A stretch of 64,000 nucleotides of DNA from Mesorhabditis belari. Taxonomy: Eukaryota > Nematoda > Chromadorea > Rhabditida > Rhabditidae. Both the position numbers and the translations under genes were made by a program. Below are positions 53,304-64,000 of this stretch, piece by piece (position 1 is the first letter of the stretch; each line of letters begins with the position of its first letter). The stretch covers positions 310,001 through 374,000 of the forward strand of contig CAUEEP010000881.1 in the NCBI GenBank assembly GCA_958450365.1, in the 5' to 3' direction. The notes beneath the pieces were generated by a model that did not search any database, was not told where the DNA came from, and saw nothing but the letters and a program-made list of their open reading frames with translations.

Positions 53304-54630
53304 TTAATAAAATGAAGAAATGAATAGAATTCTATTTGGTGAATAGCTTGTTGAAATACTCACACGATCCTCGCAAATGAGTCCATCAAAACTTGGGTCA
53401 ACCACATACAAATACTCCTTTCCATAAACGTCGATGTATTTCTGATTCGTTAACATTTTAGGGTATTTCAGTGAATCAATACTTGGATAAAATAATAAAT
53501 GGAACATTATTTCTTAATCTTTTCTTTTCCCCTCCTGGGACTTCATTAATTCGCAATTAATTCTACAAAATCACAAATGATCGCGATTTTTTGAGAGATT
53601 TACTTTCTTTACGTTGAATTTTGATGCAATTTGTGATAAGTGAGCTCTTTTTGGAAATTTTTGTAACTATTTATCGAGAAAACGAAAAAAACAAGGATCG
53701 ATCTCGCTCGGACTCGCCGTTTTCGACTCCAAAAACAATACATTGAGATGAGGCTGAACATTGGAAACACTTAAATTTTCCATTTACCTATTCACAAAGA
53801 AAAACAGAAATATTTGTAGAAACACAAGTATTTGTTGAATAAATGAAAGTATGTTTGACCCGTAGAACAAATGGAAGATATCAATGAGACCGTCAGAAAT
53901 GATTGTGGTGGTCAGGGTGAAGACACAGTTGGCGATCATCTGAAATCAGCATTTTTCTTCCCAAAAACATTTCCTTCACCTGTATCATCAACAGCGCTTC
54001 AGCAAAGACGAAATCTGGGACTCGAGTCTCACAATGATTCCCCGCAACTTTTATGGGCAACGTGTTGAAAAACGGGGAATTCATTTATGAAATCAACGAG
54101 AATGTCACCGATTCACCCAAATTTTGAGGCGTCGCTCAAAAAGGATACAGTATGGTATGATACAAAAACTTTTAATTTATCTCTCGTTAATTTCTACAAA
54201 AAGTTAAGAACAGTCTTATTGTTCGTAAAGGGAACTGGGAAATGGAATCGTTGCTTTTCAAAGCTTTCTTTTCGTTGCTTCCATGCACCAACAAGCAGCG
54301 AGGTGGTCATTAGCAAGCTGTAAATTCCCCTAGATTTTCAAATTTACAAAACAAACATCGAAAGAGCATTTGAGTAGGCCGGAGCAGCTGTCCATCCAAT
54401 GAATCGGTAGATTGGGTTGATTTGTTGGTTGGTTCGTGGATTGACGTCGATGGGCAGAGTGAGATAATCATCCAGATAATACTCTGGCAGAAGGGATAGA
54501 ATTGACACAAGACTGGTAATGGATTGCTAAAAAATGAAAAATGAATAAAAAGTACAAAGACTTGCCGCTACAGTGAATGGAAAGAGCAATTTGTTGGCTT
54601 TTTGATCAGATTCGTCAGCACTTTCCTGGA
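53304..54630 (-). CDS. Multi-pass membrane protein, receptor-like
   Basis: Minus strand: ANKLLFPFTVA (54.6 kb); ITSLVSILSLLPEYYLDDYL and NPIYRFIGWTAAPAYSNALS (54520-54345); LLMTTSLLVGAWKQRKES (54.3 kb); FVFAEALLMIQ (54.0 kb); MIANCVFTLTTTIISDGLID and IFHLFYGSNILSFIQQILVF (53950-53790); YIDVYGKEYLYVVDPSFDGL (to 53365). Several hydrophobic helices and short loops; probably a chemoreceptor-type protein in the plasma membrane. I cannot name the family and exon joints are approximate. Confidence 0.4.
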
Positions 54631-54681
54631 ATTAAAGAATAAAGAACGATTTTCTTATTTGTTTTTTATTGTACAAGTCAA

Positions 54682-55770
54682 TTAATGCACCATTCTCCGC
54701 GTTTTTACAGCTGTCATCAAAGCCAAAACTCCTGTCAACAAAGTGACCAAGACACGAATCCTCCAAGCAAAATACTCCCAAATTGTCTCGTAAAGTTTCT
54801 CTTGCGTTGATTCATAATAAACATTCGGATAATAAGAGTAGCCAATGAAGAGCTTCACTTTCATACCAACTGAAGGAGTTGATTGCAGAGAAGAAAAAGA
54901 ACTCACAAGGCTTATCATATCTATTGATAAGTTTGAAATAAATTGATGGAATCATTGTCACTGATGTGATGAAAAGAAGGAAATATTTGAGAGAGCTTTG
55001 GTGGTAGTGGTTGTTAAAGAGAACGGTGAGAGCACTGAATCATTGAAAAACCGATGATTTCTTCATTTTTTATTGTAGATTGTGACTAATTACGTTCACA
55101 AAGAGCACAAAGATCCTGTGAACTTCAATTGATACATAAACACTCATTTCAAACAATAGTATTTGTTGGGACAAAGATCAGAAAGAATTGACATGTGTTC
55201 AAGTGATCTTCAAGTTTAAAAAGCCTAATTCACCAGTTTGCCACGAATATCCAAAGGAATCCCATTTACTCACCACTCAACAGCCACACCCATCTGAAAC
55301 ATCCACAAACTGCAGCCAAAACCTCGATGCAGACTCGTGATCCATTGATTGATTGACATTGAAATGATCGATTCGTGTCAGAACCAACTGAAAATTCAAT
55401 TTTTGGTTTAGATCTCTTAAAAACTCACTTTTCATTGCAAACAAGCTGATATCCAAAGACGAAACTCTCAAAGATAAAGACGAACGCCTCGATTAGGATG
55501 AGCAACGTAAGGCTTTTTGATAAGTGCTTTCTATTCAATAGAAGTCCCAATAAGTATGAAATCCCTGCAATCAATTCGATGATCACTGCCTGAAATTTGA
55601 ATATTGAATGCTTATAAAAATCCTTCACTGGAAGAAGTATTTGAAAAATGATTGGAGTATAGAAATCATTGAGACGAGTGGCTTTTGCTTGTTTAGCCAC
55701 CAAATACGGCTTGAATCGTTCATTTATCGTTGGATCAATTAAACTGTAGAAGAATATAAAAACTTTGTGA
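54682..55770 (-). CDS. Multi-pass membrane protein, C-terminus clear
   Basis: Minus strand: LIDPTINERFKPYLVAKQAK (55745-55640); VIIELIAGISYLLGLLLNRK, TLLILIEAFVFIFESFVFGY (55590-55434); VCIEVLAAVCGCFRWVWLL (about 55390-55275); HRIFVLFVNVI (about 55100); YFLLFITSVTMIPSIYFKLI (55010-54915); GYSYYPNVYYESTQEKLYET, IRVLVTLLTGVLALMTAVKT, stop 54682. About six membrane helices. Its first exon overlaps the inner edge of inverted duplication 2, and only this exon's start is repeated at 44.6 kb. Family unknown. Confidence 0.5.
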
Positions 55771-56075
55771 TAAAGACAGGAAAATGAGCAAAAAGTTGAG
55801 TTTAGCTTTAGAAAACGTTTTTGTTTGTTTTTAATAAGTTGGTTCAATCGTTTGCAAAAAGTGTTTATTCTCATCACTCGAACAAGTTACTTATTTCAAC
55901 TGTGTAGTTTGCAAAGACAGATTAACGAATTTCATGAAGGGGTATCACAGTAGTCACGTATCTATCAAAGTTAGACAAAATGGGAAAGAAAGCAACAATC
56001 AATAACGAAATATGAATCACTGGAGCTTACAGCCTACAAACGATCAAATGTTTTGAGTTGAAAAATTGTAAAAAG

Positions 56076-59000
56076 CTACCAGCTAGTGTTGAGAAAGAAA
56101 AAGATTACTAGTGAAAGAGTAAATGTAAAGAAAGAGATGGGATTGGGGCATCTCTCCGCTTGATTTGATGGATTTTGGGTTACCGGTGATCGATCGTCGA
56201 ATCGATTGTCGAAAGAACGAACCAAATGAATCTTCGCGAAGCATTTCTTGTATTTCTCCCATTTGGACACAATGAGACATTGAAGCTGAAGTATTTCACA
56301 ATCAATTTTCTCACTCTTTTCCCTTTTACCTGAACCGCTCGCACATTCGAAAGTGTCGTGTTGACGCTAAAAGAAAATTGAATCAAATTCAAAAAATAAG
56401 TTCTTATTTTAAAGAAGCTAACTCGCTATTTATCCAAGCTTCGCCGAAATTCTTCAAATATTGAACCGAGATTTGACCGAATCCAATAGAGTTTGTTTCA
56501 AACGATATGTTGATGGGGAAATGATCTGAAAAAAAAAACAGAATATGTTCCCTTTTAATCGAAAAGAAAAAACAACATGACGTTTGTTGAGCACTCAGTG
56601 GGGTGCATTGTGATTAAGCCATGAGCACTCGTTGCAGCTTTTGTTATCATGTTTCATCTATCTGCTACCATAACAAGAGAAATTTAATACAATAAAAATG
56701 ATCTTATTATCTTATCTTCAAAACTTAATACAATAAGTTTGATGGTTTTCACACAATCTTGCTACCAGATGCCTTGTAAAGTTTGCTACCAAATCGAACC
56801 GGCACAAATCTTCCGACTTCGATCCGAATCTGGGCCGGGACTCGCTTAAGTGCAAATGTCTACAGGTAAAGAACAAAAAGATAAAAAAGAATAAACTTGA
56901 CCGCAAAAATAGGCAGCTACTATTTGCTTCAATGGGACACTCGCTTGATCTTCGAGAGCCGCGAGAAACACCGTCCCACCACAATTACGAAGTGTCATGT
57001 TGATGGCTGCTGTACGAGAAAGATATGAAACAAGCAAAGTCCTGTCAAAATTTACAGTAATATGTGTTGAAAGCGATACTTGGAGCACATCCAGGTGGTA
57101 TGTAGATACTGTAGGATGGAGATTGTGAGAAATTGCTCTTGAAAGACATCGGTATCACTAAAGACTCATTGAAATTTGGGTGCTCTTTTCTAAATCGGCT
57201 AAAATCTAATTCTCAATGATTCAAACAGCTCAATTTTAGTACCAATCGATGAGAAATCACAACAGTCAGCCTGCGCTTGAATTAAAACTAATTCTTTGAT
57301 TACTGCTGTTCTAGAAAGTGGGTGTCTGTTTGAGACGTTAGCCGAGAAATGGAAAAGATTACCGATACGTGTTCAATAGAAACTCGGGATGGCCAAGGAA
57401 GTTACTGGGTGGCCCGTTCACTATTTGATACTCGCACGAGCGATTCCCGTGATCCTAAAAGACAGTTTTTCTGGGTTTTTGTTGAAAAGCAGAAAATGTC
57501 TGCAGTAAACGGGAGGTCATTGCTCCAGTACTCTTTATGATCATCGTTCAATGTTTTGTTAACACTACTTGCATATCGTGGAAAGCAATAAATAACTTAA
57601 GACCATAGCTTGGCTTTCTCTGTCAAATCTCCCCTGTTCTCCAGAGGAACTAAACGTTAAACCTGCTTACTCCGCGAAATTTTCTCAGTTGCAGGATTGC
57701 CTCGAATACTAAAACCAGCGAAAGCCACGTTCCGCGTGGCGACTCGGCGAATCGAAAGCCGAATTCACGCATGTGAAGCGACTTGGTGCCGGGCAAGAAG
57801 AAGAAATCCGTCTCATCTGAAAGGAAGGGGAAATCAATAGACATGAGCATTCGGTCCAATTCGATCACAACCGAAATTTCGTAGTTTTTTGTAACTTGTT
57901 CAAACTGGCCATAATTTATCAATCGATTATCTCATGTTTTGTCAGCAATCGGTCTTGAACTTTGTGGTGCTGGTCGGATTCAAACCGGTGTGAGTGTATC
58001 ATTTCAAAATCACACACTAGCCAAAACACTAGCCAAAACGAAAACAAACACTCAAAAGCGTTTACAGAGAAGAATTTTTGTCCACCATTCTAAATCGCGC
58101 GGGTTACAGTAGTAGTGCCTTTTAGAATGGAGGACAAAACTTCTTCTCTGTAAACGCTGTTGAGTAAACAAACCGAGCGTTGTGTTGGGCAATCGAAATG
58201 AGTAGCCCCCATAGAAAGTGGTCGAAAAATCGGCATCCAAACCCAAATAGACGCGATTTTCTTTGATGAGGCGAGTCTGTAGCAGAAAATATTCACCTCG
58301 AGATGTGTACCTGGAAGAAACAGTCAAATAAAAAACAAAGATTTGTCACCGAATCTCCCAATCTTTGATTTCTGGACGTTCACCGTTGATTGTGTATGGG
58401 GATGAGTTGATGCAACGGTTCTAGAAAAAGAGAAAAACAAATAAGAGTGGCACTTTTCTGATACCTCATCCTCAATGTAACAAGCAAACGAAATATCAAT
58501 AATGATCGGACAACTCGAAGCATTTCCACATTCCCTCTCCACACAAATTGGCTTCACACCAGTCACTTTTTAAAATGATTTCAAAAATGGTTTTTGGACA
58601 TTTGGTGGGCACAAAATTTGCATTGGAAACATCTCTGCTTACATTTTAAAGACGCTCATCAAGCTAACACATTTTCAGGAAAAATCGCTGAATTTTTTTA
58701 AAGAACTATCACAATGACAGTCATCTGGGCCTATTTGCAAGAGTTAAATGTTAATTTAACTTTAAGCCTAAGCCTAAGCCTTAAAGGGCAACCGGGTGTC
58801 CCTTAGCTCCGGGAACTGGCTGAGATCCAGAAAATGGGGGTTCAGCCCAAACCCAAATAGACTTAGTGCGAGGCGCTAGCCGCTAGCCTTCGCACTAAGT
58901 CCAAGCCTAAGCCTAAGCCTAAGCCCACTAGAACACAAGTACCAAAAGACGAAGAATTAAACGAACGCTCTTGGGCGTAGATATTTTCGACGTGGAGGAG

Positions 59001-60560
59001 AACTTGTGGGTTCTCGGTGCTCAACGTGTGGGTGAGCTTGCATTTGACGAGTTTCGGATCGACCGGCACTCGACTCGCCTTCACCACAAAACCAAAACGA
59101 TCTTTTGTGCCATTTTGAAGGGGACAAAACTCGAGCTACAATATTTTCGAATTTAAACGATTTAAACGATCTCACATGAAAGCATTCCGCTAAAACGGCG
59201 ACTTTTTGTTGATCGACGAGACTGAAATGATCTCATTTTTGCTAATCTCTGCCACAAACTCGATGCTTTTTGATTCGATTTTCGGATTCAGGCAATATCC
59301 CTTGTCGTTTGATGGATTTGTACCATAAAACAGTTTCAGAGTACCGTTTTCCAATTTGATCACATCAATGGCGATGCCGCGCTCGGTTTTTGACTAAAAT
59401 TCACTCGTGTCCCAATCGTGGGAATGGTATTTTTGGTCTAGACGTCTATAGGAGTATAATGGAAAACCCTTTATACTCGACTATTATAAAGGGGTCAACT
59501 ACGTGCTCCTATAGACGTCTATACCAAAAGACCCTGTTTGTTTAAAATGCCCACAATTAACGGCGTGAAATCGGCTCGAGCCTGTTGACATCGTGGGTAA
59601 TCGGTTGGATTATCGAAAGGCCATGGATAACTGTATGATGTAAGATAAGTTGGAAGATAATTGAGGAGCATTTCCGCGTTATTTTGCACTGAAATCAAGA
59701 AAAACAATCGAAAAGCCAATTCACAGACTAATAAGAGCCGTAAAAGTACAGTAGTCATTGCCGAGAAGAGTGATGACGGTGGATGTTGAAAAGATTGTCA
59801 GTCTGAAGATCTTTGGAAAATCTATTTTTGAGAACTGACTGATCGAGAGAAAAGTCGAGAGACTCTCGCCATCGCAGACCCGGATCGGATCCGGCAAAAA
59901 ACGAATAGGGGAAAGGCCGATTGCATGTGATGTCCGCCTAATGGTTAGGGAATTAAGCCATGTTTCAATCATCGATTAATGCTTTTTCTAAAAACGCTCA
60001 GGTTTAGCCAGAAATTCCAATTGACTCAGCCGCAATTAAAGTTCTTTAGCAACTTTAACTTCTCCGTTAGTCAATTCTTATGGTTTTAATGCAAATTTGT
60101 AGATCTTTTCATGGGCAATAAATACCAAAATAATAGAAATTAATCAATGGAGATGTGAGTATGAAAAAAGTTGCTGAAAAATTGCACCCGATTTCGTATT
60201 GATTCTGAATGGTCATTATAGGCCATTATAGGTTTCATTATAGGCCAAAACAGTTGACTCTTGATCTCACCTCATACAGCGGGATCGCATCCTCGGACTC
60301 ATCGTCGACTCGACCAAGCGGCTGCAGAAAAAGCGCTGTATTCACGAGCGGACTTCTTTATGAAAGAAAAAAACCCAGGTTTTTTCTAGTGAAATTCGAC
60401 AAACGGTGCTAGAATCGGATTGGCGACGAGAGTAACCATCGTACTTTTTTCGACTAAAAAGTACTCGTCTCCACTGGCCGGTAGAACGAACATTGGGATC
60501 GACTCTAAAGTAAAATCGACACTTGAACACTTTGTTTTGGGAAAATGGCAAAGAAAAATT
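56076..60560 (-). CDS. Large secreted CUB-like repeat protein with GPI-type signal, right copy
   Basis: Mirror partner of 39526-44267 with the same exon plan. Recognisable: MLIFLCHFPKTKCSS and FVLPASGDEYFLVEKSTMVT (60.5 kb), FLQPLGRVDDESEDAIPLYE, CDGESLSTFLSISQFSKIDF, TERGIAIDVIKLENGTLKL, VPVDPKLVKCKLTHTLSTEN, YFLLQTRLIKENRVYLG with FYGGYSFRLPNTTLG, MREFGFRFAESPRGTW, RNCGGTVFLAALEDQASVPL, and C-terminal ISFFTFTLSLVIFFFLNTSW. Amino-acid differences from the left copy are scattered and mostly conservative, suggesting both were kept under constraint for a time. Same uncertain joints as the left copy. Confidence 0.6.
58057..58160. repeat. ~104-bp hairpin element, right copy
   Basis: Mirror of 42184-42287; arms AGCGTTTACAGAGAAG... 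and complement, same intron. Confidence 0.8.
58763..58925 (-). repeat. Interstitial TTAGGC telomere-like repeats around a short palindrome
   Basis: Two short runs of GCCTAA (complement TTAGGC), about three units at 58763-58783 and about four at 58903-58925, flank a near-palindrome (ACTTAGTGCGAGGCGCTAGC / CGCTAGCCTTCGCACTAAGT, 58859-58899). TTAGGC is the nematode telomere unit. The left arm keeps only eroded versions near 41450-41580. Confidence 0.7.
59437..59527. repeat. Foldback element in an intron, short form
   Basis: 91 bp, arms TCTAGACGTCTATAGGAG and CTCCTATAGACGTCTATACC with inner arms CTTTATACTC / TATAAAGGGG. Counterpart of 40677-40937 without its middle. Confidence 0.65.
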
Positions 60561-60766
60561 AGCATATGAAAATTAGCAGTGTGCTTATCAAAAAAAGAGG
60601 TCTGTTATCCAAACTTCAACACACTTCAACACACACACTTCAACCAGGTCTGTTATCCAACAAAATTTTTAATATCAAAACGTCAGATCACAAATTGAAT
60701 CACCCCCGATTACCCCTAGTTAAATGTCTAACTGGTGAGCATAAAGTTTGGTTTGGTAATATTGTA

Positions 60767-61302
60767 TTAGGTTGGACTCATAAGTCTTTAGACACTTTTT
60801 TTTCTACTAGCGTTTATAAATCACAACAAAATTACCAAACCTACAATTTGGCTCTAAATAAATTCGAATAGAAAACGTTTATTATTCATTCTTCAATCTT
60901 TTTAAGACGATTTGAATCCACTTTCAAGCAAATTCAAAAGTGAAAAACGTGTTTTTCGTAAAAAATCTATCAAAAACCTCTATGAAGAAATTGGCTGAAC
61001 AGACGATTCTGAAAATTCAGCTATATACTTGACTTTTTGCGCTTCATCTTTTAGTTATTAAAAACAACTTAGGTTTCTGTGGACCGCGGAAAGCGTCTAA
61101 ATTGCGTTTTCGGGTGTCACCTTTTTGATCCAACTTCGCGCCCCCATAAAAAACCAAATACAAAAGATTTTCATAAGATTTGAACATTATTTTATAGAAA
61201 AATAGTAGGCTTTTCTAAGGAAGGAAACCGCAGGTCAATCGGTGAATTTTTCATTTATAAACACTAGTAGAAATATTTTGTCTAAAGACTGGGCCAACCT
61301 AA
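60767..61302. mobile_element. Non-autonomous mariner-type MITE, right copy, intact ends
   Basis: 536 bp between TA duplications (60765-60766 and 61303-61304). Inverted ends begin TTAGGTTGG, and AGTCTTTAGACAC follows shortly. Contains no transposase. It sits directly after the last exon of the 61235-62072 gene, whose open frame runs into it. Confidence 0.85.
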
Positions 61303-62072
61303 TAGGTTCTTCATCTCTCTCCTTTCCCCTACCATTAACCCATTGCCGAACACGAAATGAGAAGGCGAAACCGTTTCTAGAGACGTTTTGCGAGGCAGCT
61401 CTCACGATGAGACGTTTCTCTCCGTTTAGACGATATGAGCAAGAATAGAGATTATTCCAAGTGTTGTTTAAGTCCATCGGATAAACAATTAAAGCTCTAA
61501 AGGTTTGTTTGATAAATTTGTTGACAACCAAACAGCAACCGCCATTCACAATGGGGATTCAATGGTGGTTTTCCGTTGATTGTGAATGGATATGGATCTT
61601 TGCAGATGACAATGTTCGAATCGGTGTAGTGCTAAATGGGGGAAAAGGATCTCATTTTCGTGTCCCTCCTCAAATCACTCACTTCTTCTTGTCCATTCGG
61701 CACCTGGTTGCACACGCGAAAAGAGAAATCGACAAGGAAATCACAACCGACACAACCGTTCACTTGAATAATCTAAAGTGTTGAGCATAATTACTCAATT
61801 ATGATTCTAATTTAGAGATTAAAGCTGAACATAGGAAACAACTTGAATTAGACATAAAAATAAGCACCAGTTGAAGAGCTATATAAGAAAGCCGTGCTCA
61901 GCTAGTGATTGAGGAAAATCTTTTTTCATTCTCTCAAGTTATTTACCTTCCATTGATCCAAATTAACTCCATGCAAAGCATAAGAGGGAAATTGAGTGGT
62001 TAAATTGAAAACCGTTATTAACGATTGTGTGGCAGTTATGTAGAAGAGAAAGAATAAAGAGAAAATGGGCAT
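61235..62072 (-). CDS. Secreted CUB-like domain protein, N-terminal gene or exon set, right copy
   Basis: Mirror of 37665-38502. Starts MPIFSLFFLFYITATQS at 62072. Exons with VNGCVGCDFLVDFSFRVCNQ, the FTIN..PP exon, and ALIVYP...NNLYSCSYRLNG, ending NGFAFSFRVRQW; read-through into the MITE ends ...FINEKFTD at 61235. No nonsense codon seen in the four exons. Confidence 0.65.
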
Positions 62073-62682
62073 CGTTTAAAACGTCGAACCGATATGATTT
62101 TCTCTACTATTTATGCTGGGACGGCTCTTTTTTTGACAAAAGAAACCCTGGTATACTTTGTGACTTTGAGAGTGAAAAGAACCGTAAAGTGCTAGATCAG
62201 AATCGATAAACGTTTACCCAAGGAAGGGAATTAAATGGGTAATCGAAGGGAAAAGGAGGATTATTTTTATGATAACAAGAAATATACCTAAAAAAAGATA
62301 GGTAAATAGAAAAAAAAATTCATTGTGATTTCTGTTCCGGTACATCAAAAAACTAAAGAGTTGATAATTTGATATAAAAGTTAGAGATTTTTACATCATT
62401 ATCATAGCTTTTTGTATTTTGTTGCAATTTTGTTCAGCCCGACTGTCAGCTCTGTCAAATTTTTTCCTAATTTACTGATAGTTGGTTATAAAATTATTTT
62501 TTTTTCAAAGCTTTACGCAAAAATTTCTAAATTTTAATTAAAAGAAAAGTTTTTTCACTAAAATGGAATTTCGTGAGATCAAAAATCTTCTCAAAAGCGG
62601 TATGACTTGATTTGGTTACGGTAGAGATTCCCCATGATTTGAGAGTTTTCGGCAAAATTAAATCAATTGTACTATGTAACAA

Positions 62683-62984
62683 AAAGGTTAACCTTTTCAA
62701 ATAATTGATAGCAGTCGATAACAGTCGACACAAATCGTTCAACGGATTTCTGAGATGAGAATGTCCGTTAAACAGGGTTCATAACGCATAAGACCTCCCC
62801 CAAGATGACAAAAGGTTTTGAGACGGCACAGGTAAAACTTGTTTTCATCTTGGGGGGAGGTCTTATGCGCTATGAATCCTGTTTAGCGGACATTCTCATC
62901 TCGGAAATCCGTTGAACGATTTGTGTCGACTGTTATCGACTACGATTTTTGGCGAGGATTATTTGAAAAGGTTAGGCTTAGGCA
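62683..62984. mobile_element. Long foldback element at the outer edge of inverted duplication 2
   Basis: Arms 62713-62810 and 62845-62940 are almost perfect inverted copies (CGACACAAATCGTTCAACGG ... ; CATCTTGGGGGGAGG in the second arm), loop about 34 bases. Outer arms AACCTTTTCAAATAAT / ATTATTTGAAAAGGTT extend it. It starts 8-9 bases from the arm's end and is followed by TTAGGCTTAGGC (62972-62983). Confidence 0.8.
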
Positions 62985-63287
62985 AGTTATCTAACAACTA
63001 CTTGTTTCACCGCCCATAAAAAAGAATGCCCGTTAAACAGTTTGACAATAAACTCTCTTATATAGTCGAGTTCGAAAATTTTTTTCAAAAAGATTCAACC
63101 GTTTCGAGTGCTGCTATTTTCCTTGACAATGTCTTTTGATGGGTTCTTGAAGTCATGAATTTTAGTAGACTTGCCTAGCAAGACTAGGCTGGTTTCTAGG
63201 ACCTGACTGGGGCCTGGTAACTGGTTTTTGAAGGGCAGAGCCTGATGATCGAGGATCCTGTACTTGGCCTAGGTCAAATCAGGAAAA

Positions 63288-63479
63288 ATGTACTCTGAAC
63301 AGCTTGATCGAAAACATAATCAACTGAATAACTTGAGATTTACAAGAAATTTTCAAGTCACTCAGTCAATTTTCTCCTTTGCACTAACTGATCTTAGTGT
63401 AATTGTTGCTGTTCTGATTGCTTTGCTGCTTCCAGTTGAGTGCCGTCGATCTGCTACTCCCTTCTTTCATCCGCGATAA
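63288..63479 (+). CDS. 7TM receptor fragment
   Basis: One frame reads LRFTRNFQVTQSIFSFALTD then LSVIVAVLIALLLPVECRRS and stops after FFHPR. A basic loop with RNFQ before a long hydrophobic helix is typical of nematode serpentine receptors. Adjacent exons are not evident. 62985-63287 has no gene. Confidence 0.35.
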   Translation: MYSEQLDRKHNQLNNLRFTRNFQVTQSIFSFALTDLSVIVAVLIALLLPVECRRSATPFFHPR

Positions 63480-64000
63480 ACGATGCATGGCTATCATTTG
63501 ATTCGAGCGATTTACGAGTAAAATGTTGATAGAAAGCATTTGAGAAGAGTCTCATTCTTTTCTAAACTGTCCGCCTATCTTCTCCAGTTTTCTCTTCTTC
63601 TCTGATAGCACAATCTTTACAAAAGTTTAGCAATATAATGATAGAGTTGAAAGCTTTCCCCATCTAATGATCAACAGAAAAATTACATTATTACAACTAG
63701 TGCGTAAACAATTTAACTATTGCAATGTTTAAAATCCAAAAAAAACTTTTTTCAAATAAAATAATCGCTCAACGCTGTGGGCAACCAGTAATTACACGGA
63801 AATTGCTTGTTTACTCTTTGAATCAAATCTTTAGTCAAATGTTCTATGAAGAAAGCAGAACTTTTTGAACAAAAACAAAACTTTACTCATTTATTGACTC
63901 ATATTTCAATGTTTTGCCCAAATGAAGCTGAATGGAGGACTGTTGATGTATTGCACAAAGTCTCCATTGGTCTTACCACACTACTTTTCCTCTTCACAAT
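63480..64000. other. No supported gene
   Basis: AT-rich DNA up to the window edge. Pyrimidine-rich tracts are present but no exon could be read with confidence on either strand. Confidence 0.4.

Larger units (their letters stand above)
55723..62674. repeat. Inverted duplication 2, right arm
   Basis: Mirror image of 37056-44635, 6952 bases. Differences include many substitutions, a shorter foldback (59.4 kb) and intact MITE ends. Stretches 55880-56075 and 62073-62674 are non-coding parts of the arm. Confidence 0.9.

Noticed and set aside
61509..61784. 91-codon frames opposite the CUB-like exons (also 37953-38228)
   Set aside because: Conserved in both arms only because the exons on the other strand are; those have signal peptide, splice sites and Cys pattern.
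1..64000. CRISPR array, prophage or bacterial defence system
   Set aside because: Repeats are 145-bp tandems, foldbacks and transposons; genes have introns. Nothing bacterial is present.

Overview
This is nuclear DNA of a nematode, most likely a rhabditid; the species cannot be named from the sequence. Evidence: AT-rich DNA, very short introns (about 35-60 nt) with TTTCAG-type acceptors, one TTTTCAG placed three bases before a start codon as in spliced-leader trans-splicing, TTAGGC-type telomeric motifs, and typical nematode families (serpentine chemoreceptors, C-type lectins, a Cys-loop channel, mariner elements). There is no bacterial operon, rRNA gene, complete tRNA or CRISPR array. Most genes are split into exons, so open frames alone mislead; the gene models below were spliced by eye.

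Region 1 (1-17.9 kb): a mosaic of segmental duplications. It holds two RING/B-box/coiled-coil genes (copies A and B, minus strand), several decayed B-box copies, pieces of 7TM receptors, a family of repeated helical-type domains of unknown function with a RING-like gene (12.2-16.4 kb), and a direct duplication of 1-1.7 kb at 15.0-16.8 kb. A 400-base homopolymer-like island at 11.24-11.64 kb looks artefactual.

Region 2 (17.9-32.1 kb): a large inverted duplication. Arms 17.9-22.07 kb and 27.90-32.0 kb each carry one intact RING/B-box gene (C on plus, D on minus), a decayed B-box copy, the same truncated mariner and a ~145-bp tandem repeat. The 5.8-kb spacer holds a nearly intact mariner (two nonsense codons), a broken two-domain C-type lectin gene, membrane-protein exons and another 145-bp array.

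Region 3 (32.1-37 kb): decayed genes: an Ig-domain fragment resembling VEGF/PDGF receptors, a C-type lectin fragment broken by a 23-bp duplication, a duplicated unknown gene, a Cys-rich exon and a second mariner-like relic.

Region 4 (37.06-62.67 kb): a second, larger inverted duplication. The ~7-kb arms each carry a multi-exon gene set for secreted, probably GPI-anchored proteins built of CUB-like repeats, together with shared MITEs and foldback elements. The 11-kb spacer holds a complete Cys-loop ligand-gated channel gene, a degenerate matrix-metalloproteinase relic, several multi-pass membrane genes and a 145-bp array.

Region 5 (62.7-64 kb): a long foldback element exactly at the outer edge of the second duplication, then a receptor fragment.

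The overall picture is an accessory chromosomal region shaped by inverted duplication, template switching and DNA transposons, with tandem families of zinc-finger and extracellular proteins. Whether the inverted duplications are real or partly assembly products is an open question, sharpened by the two homopolymer islands.
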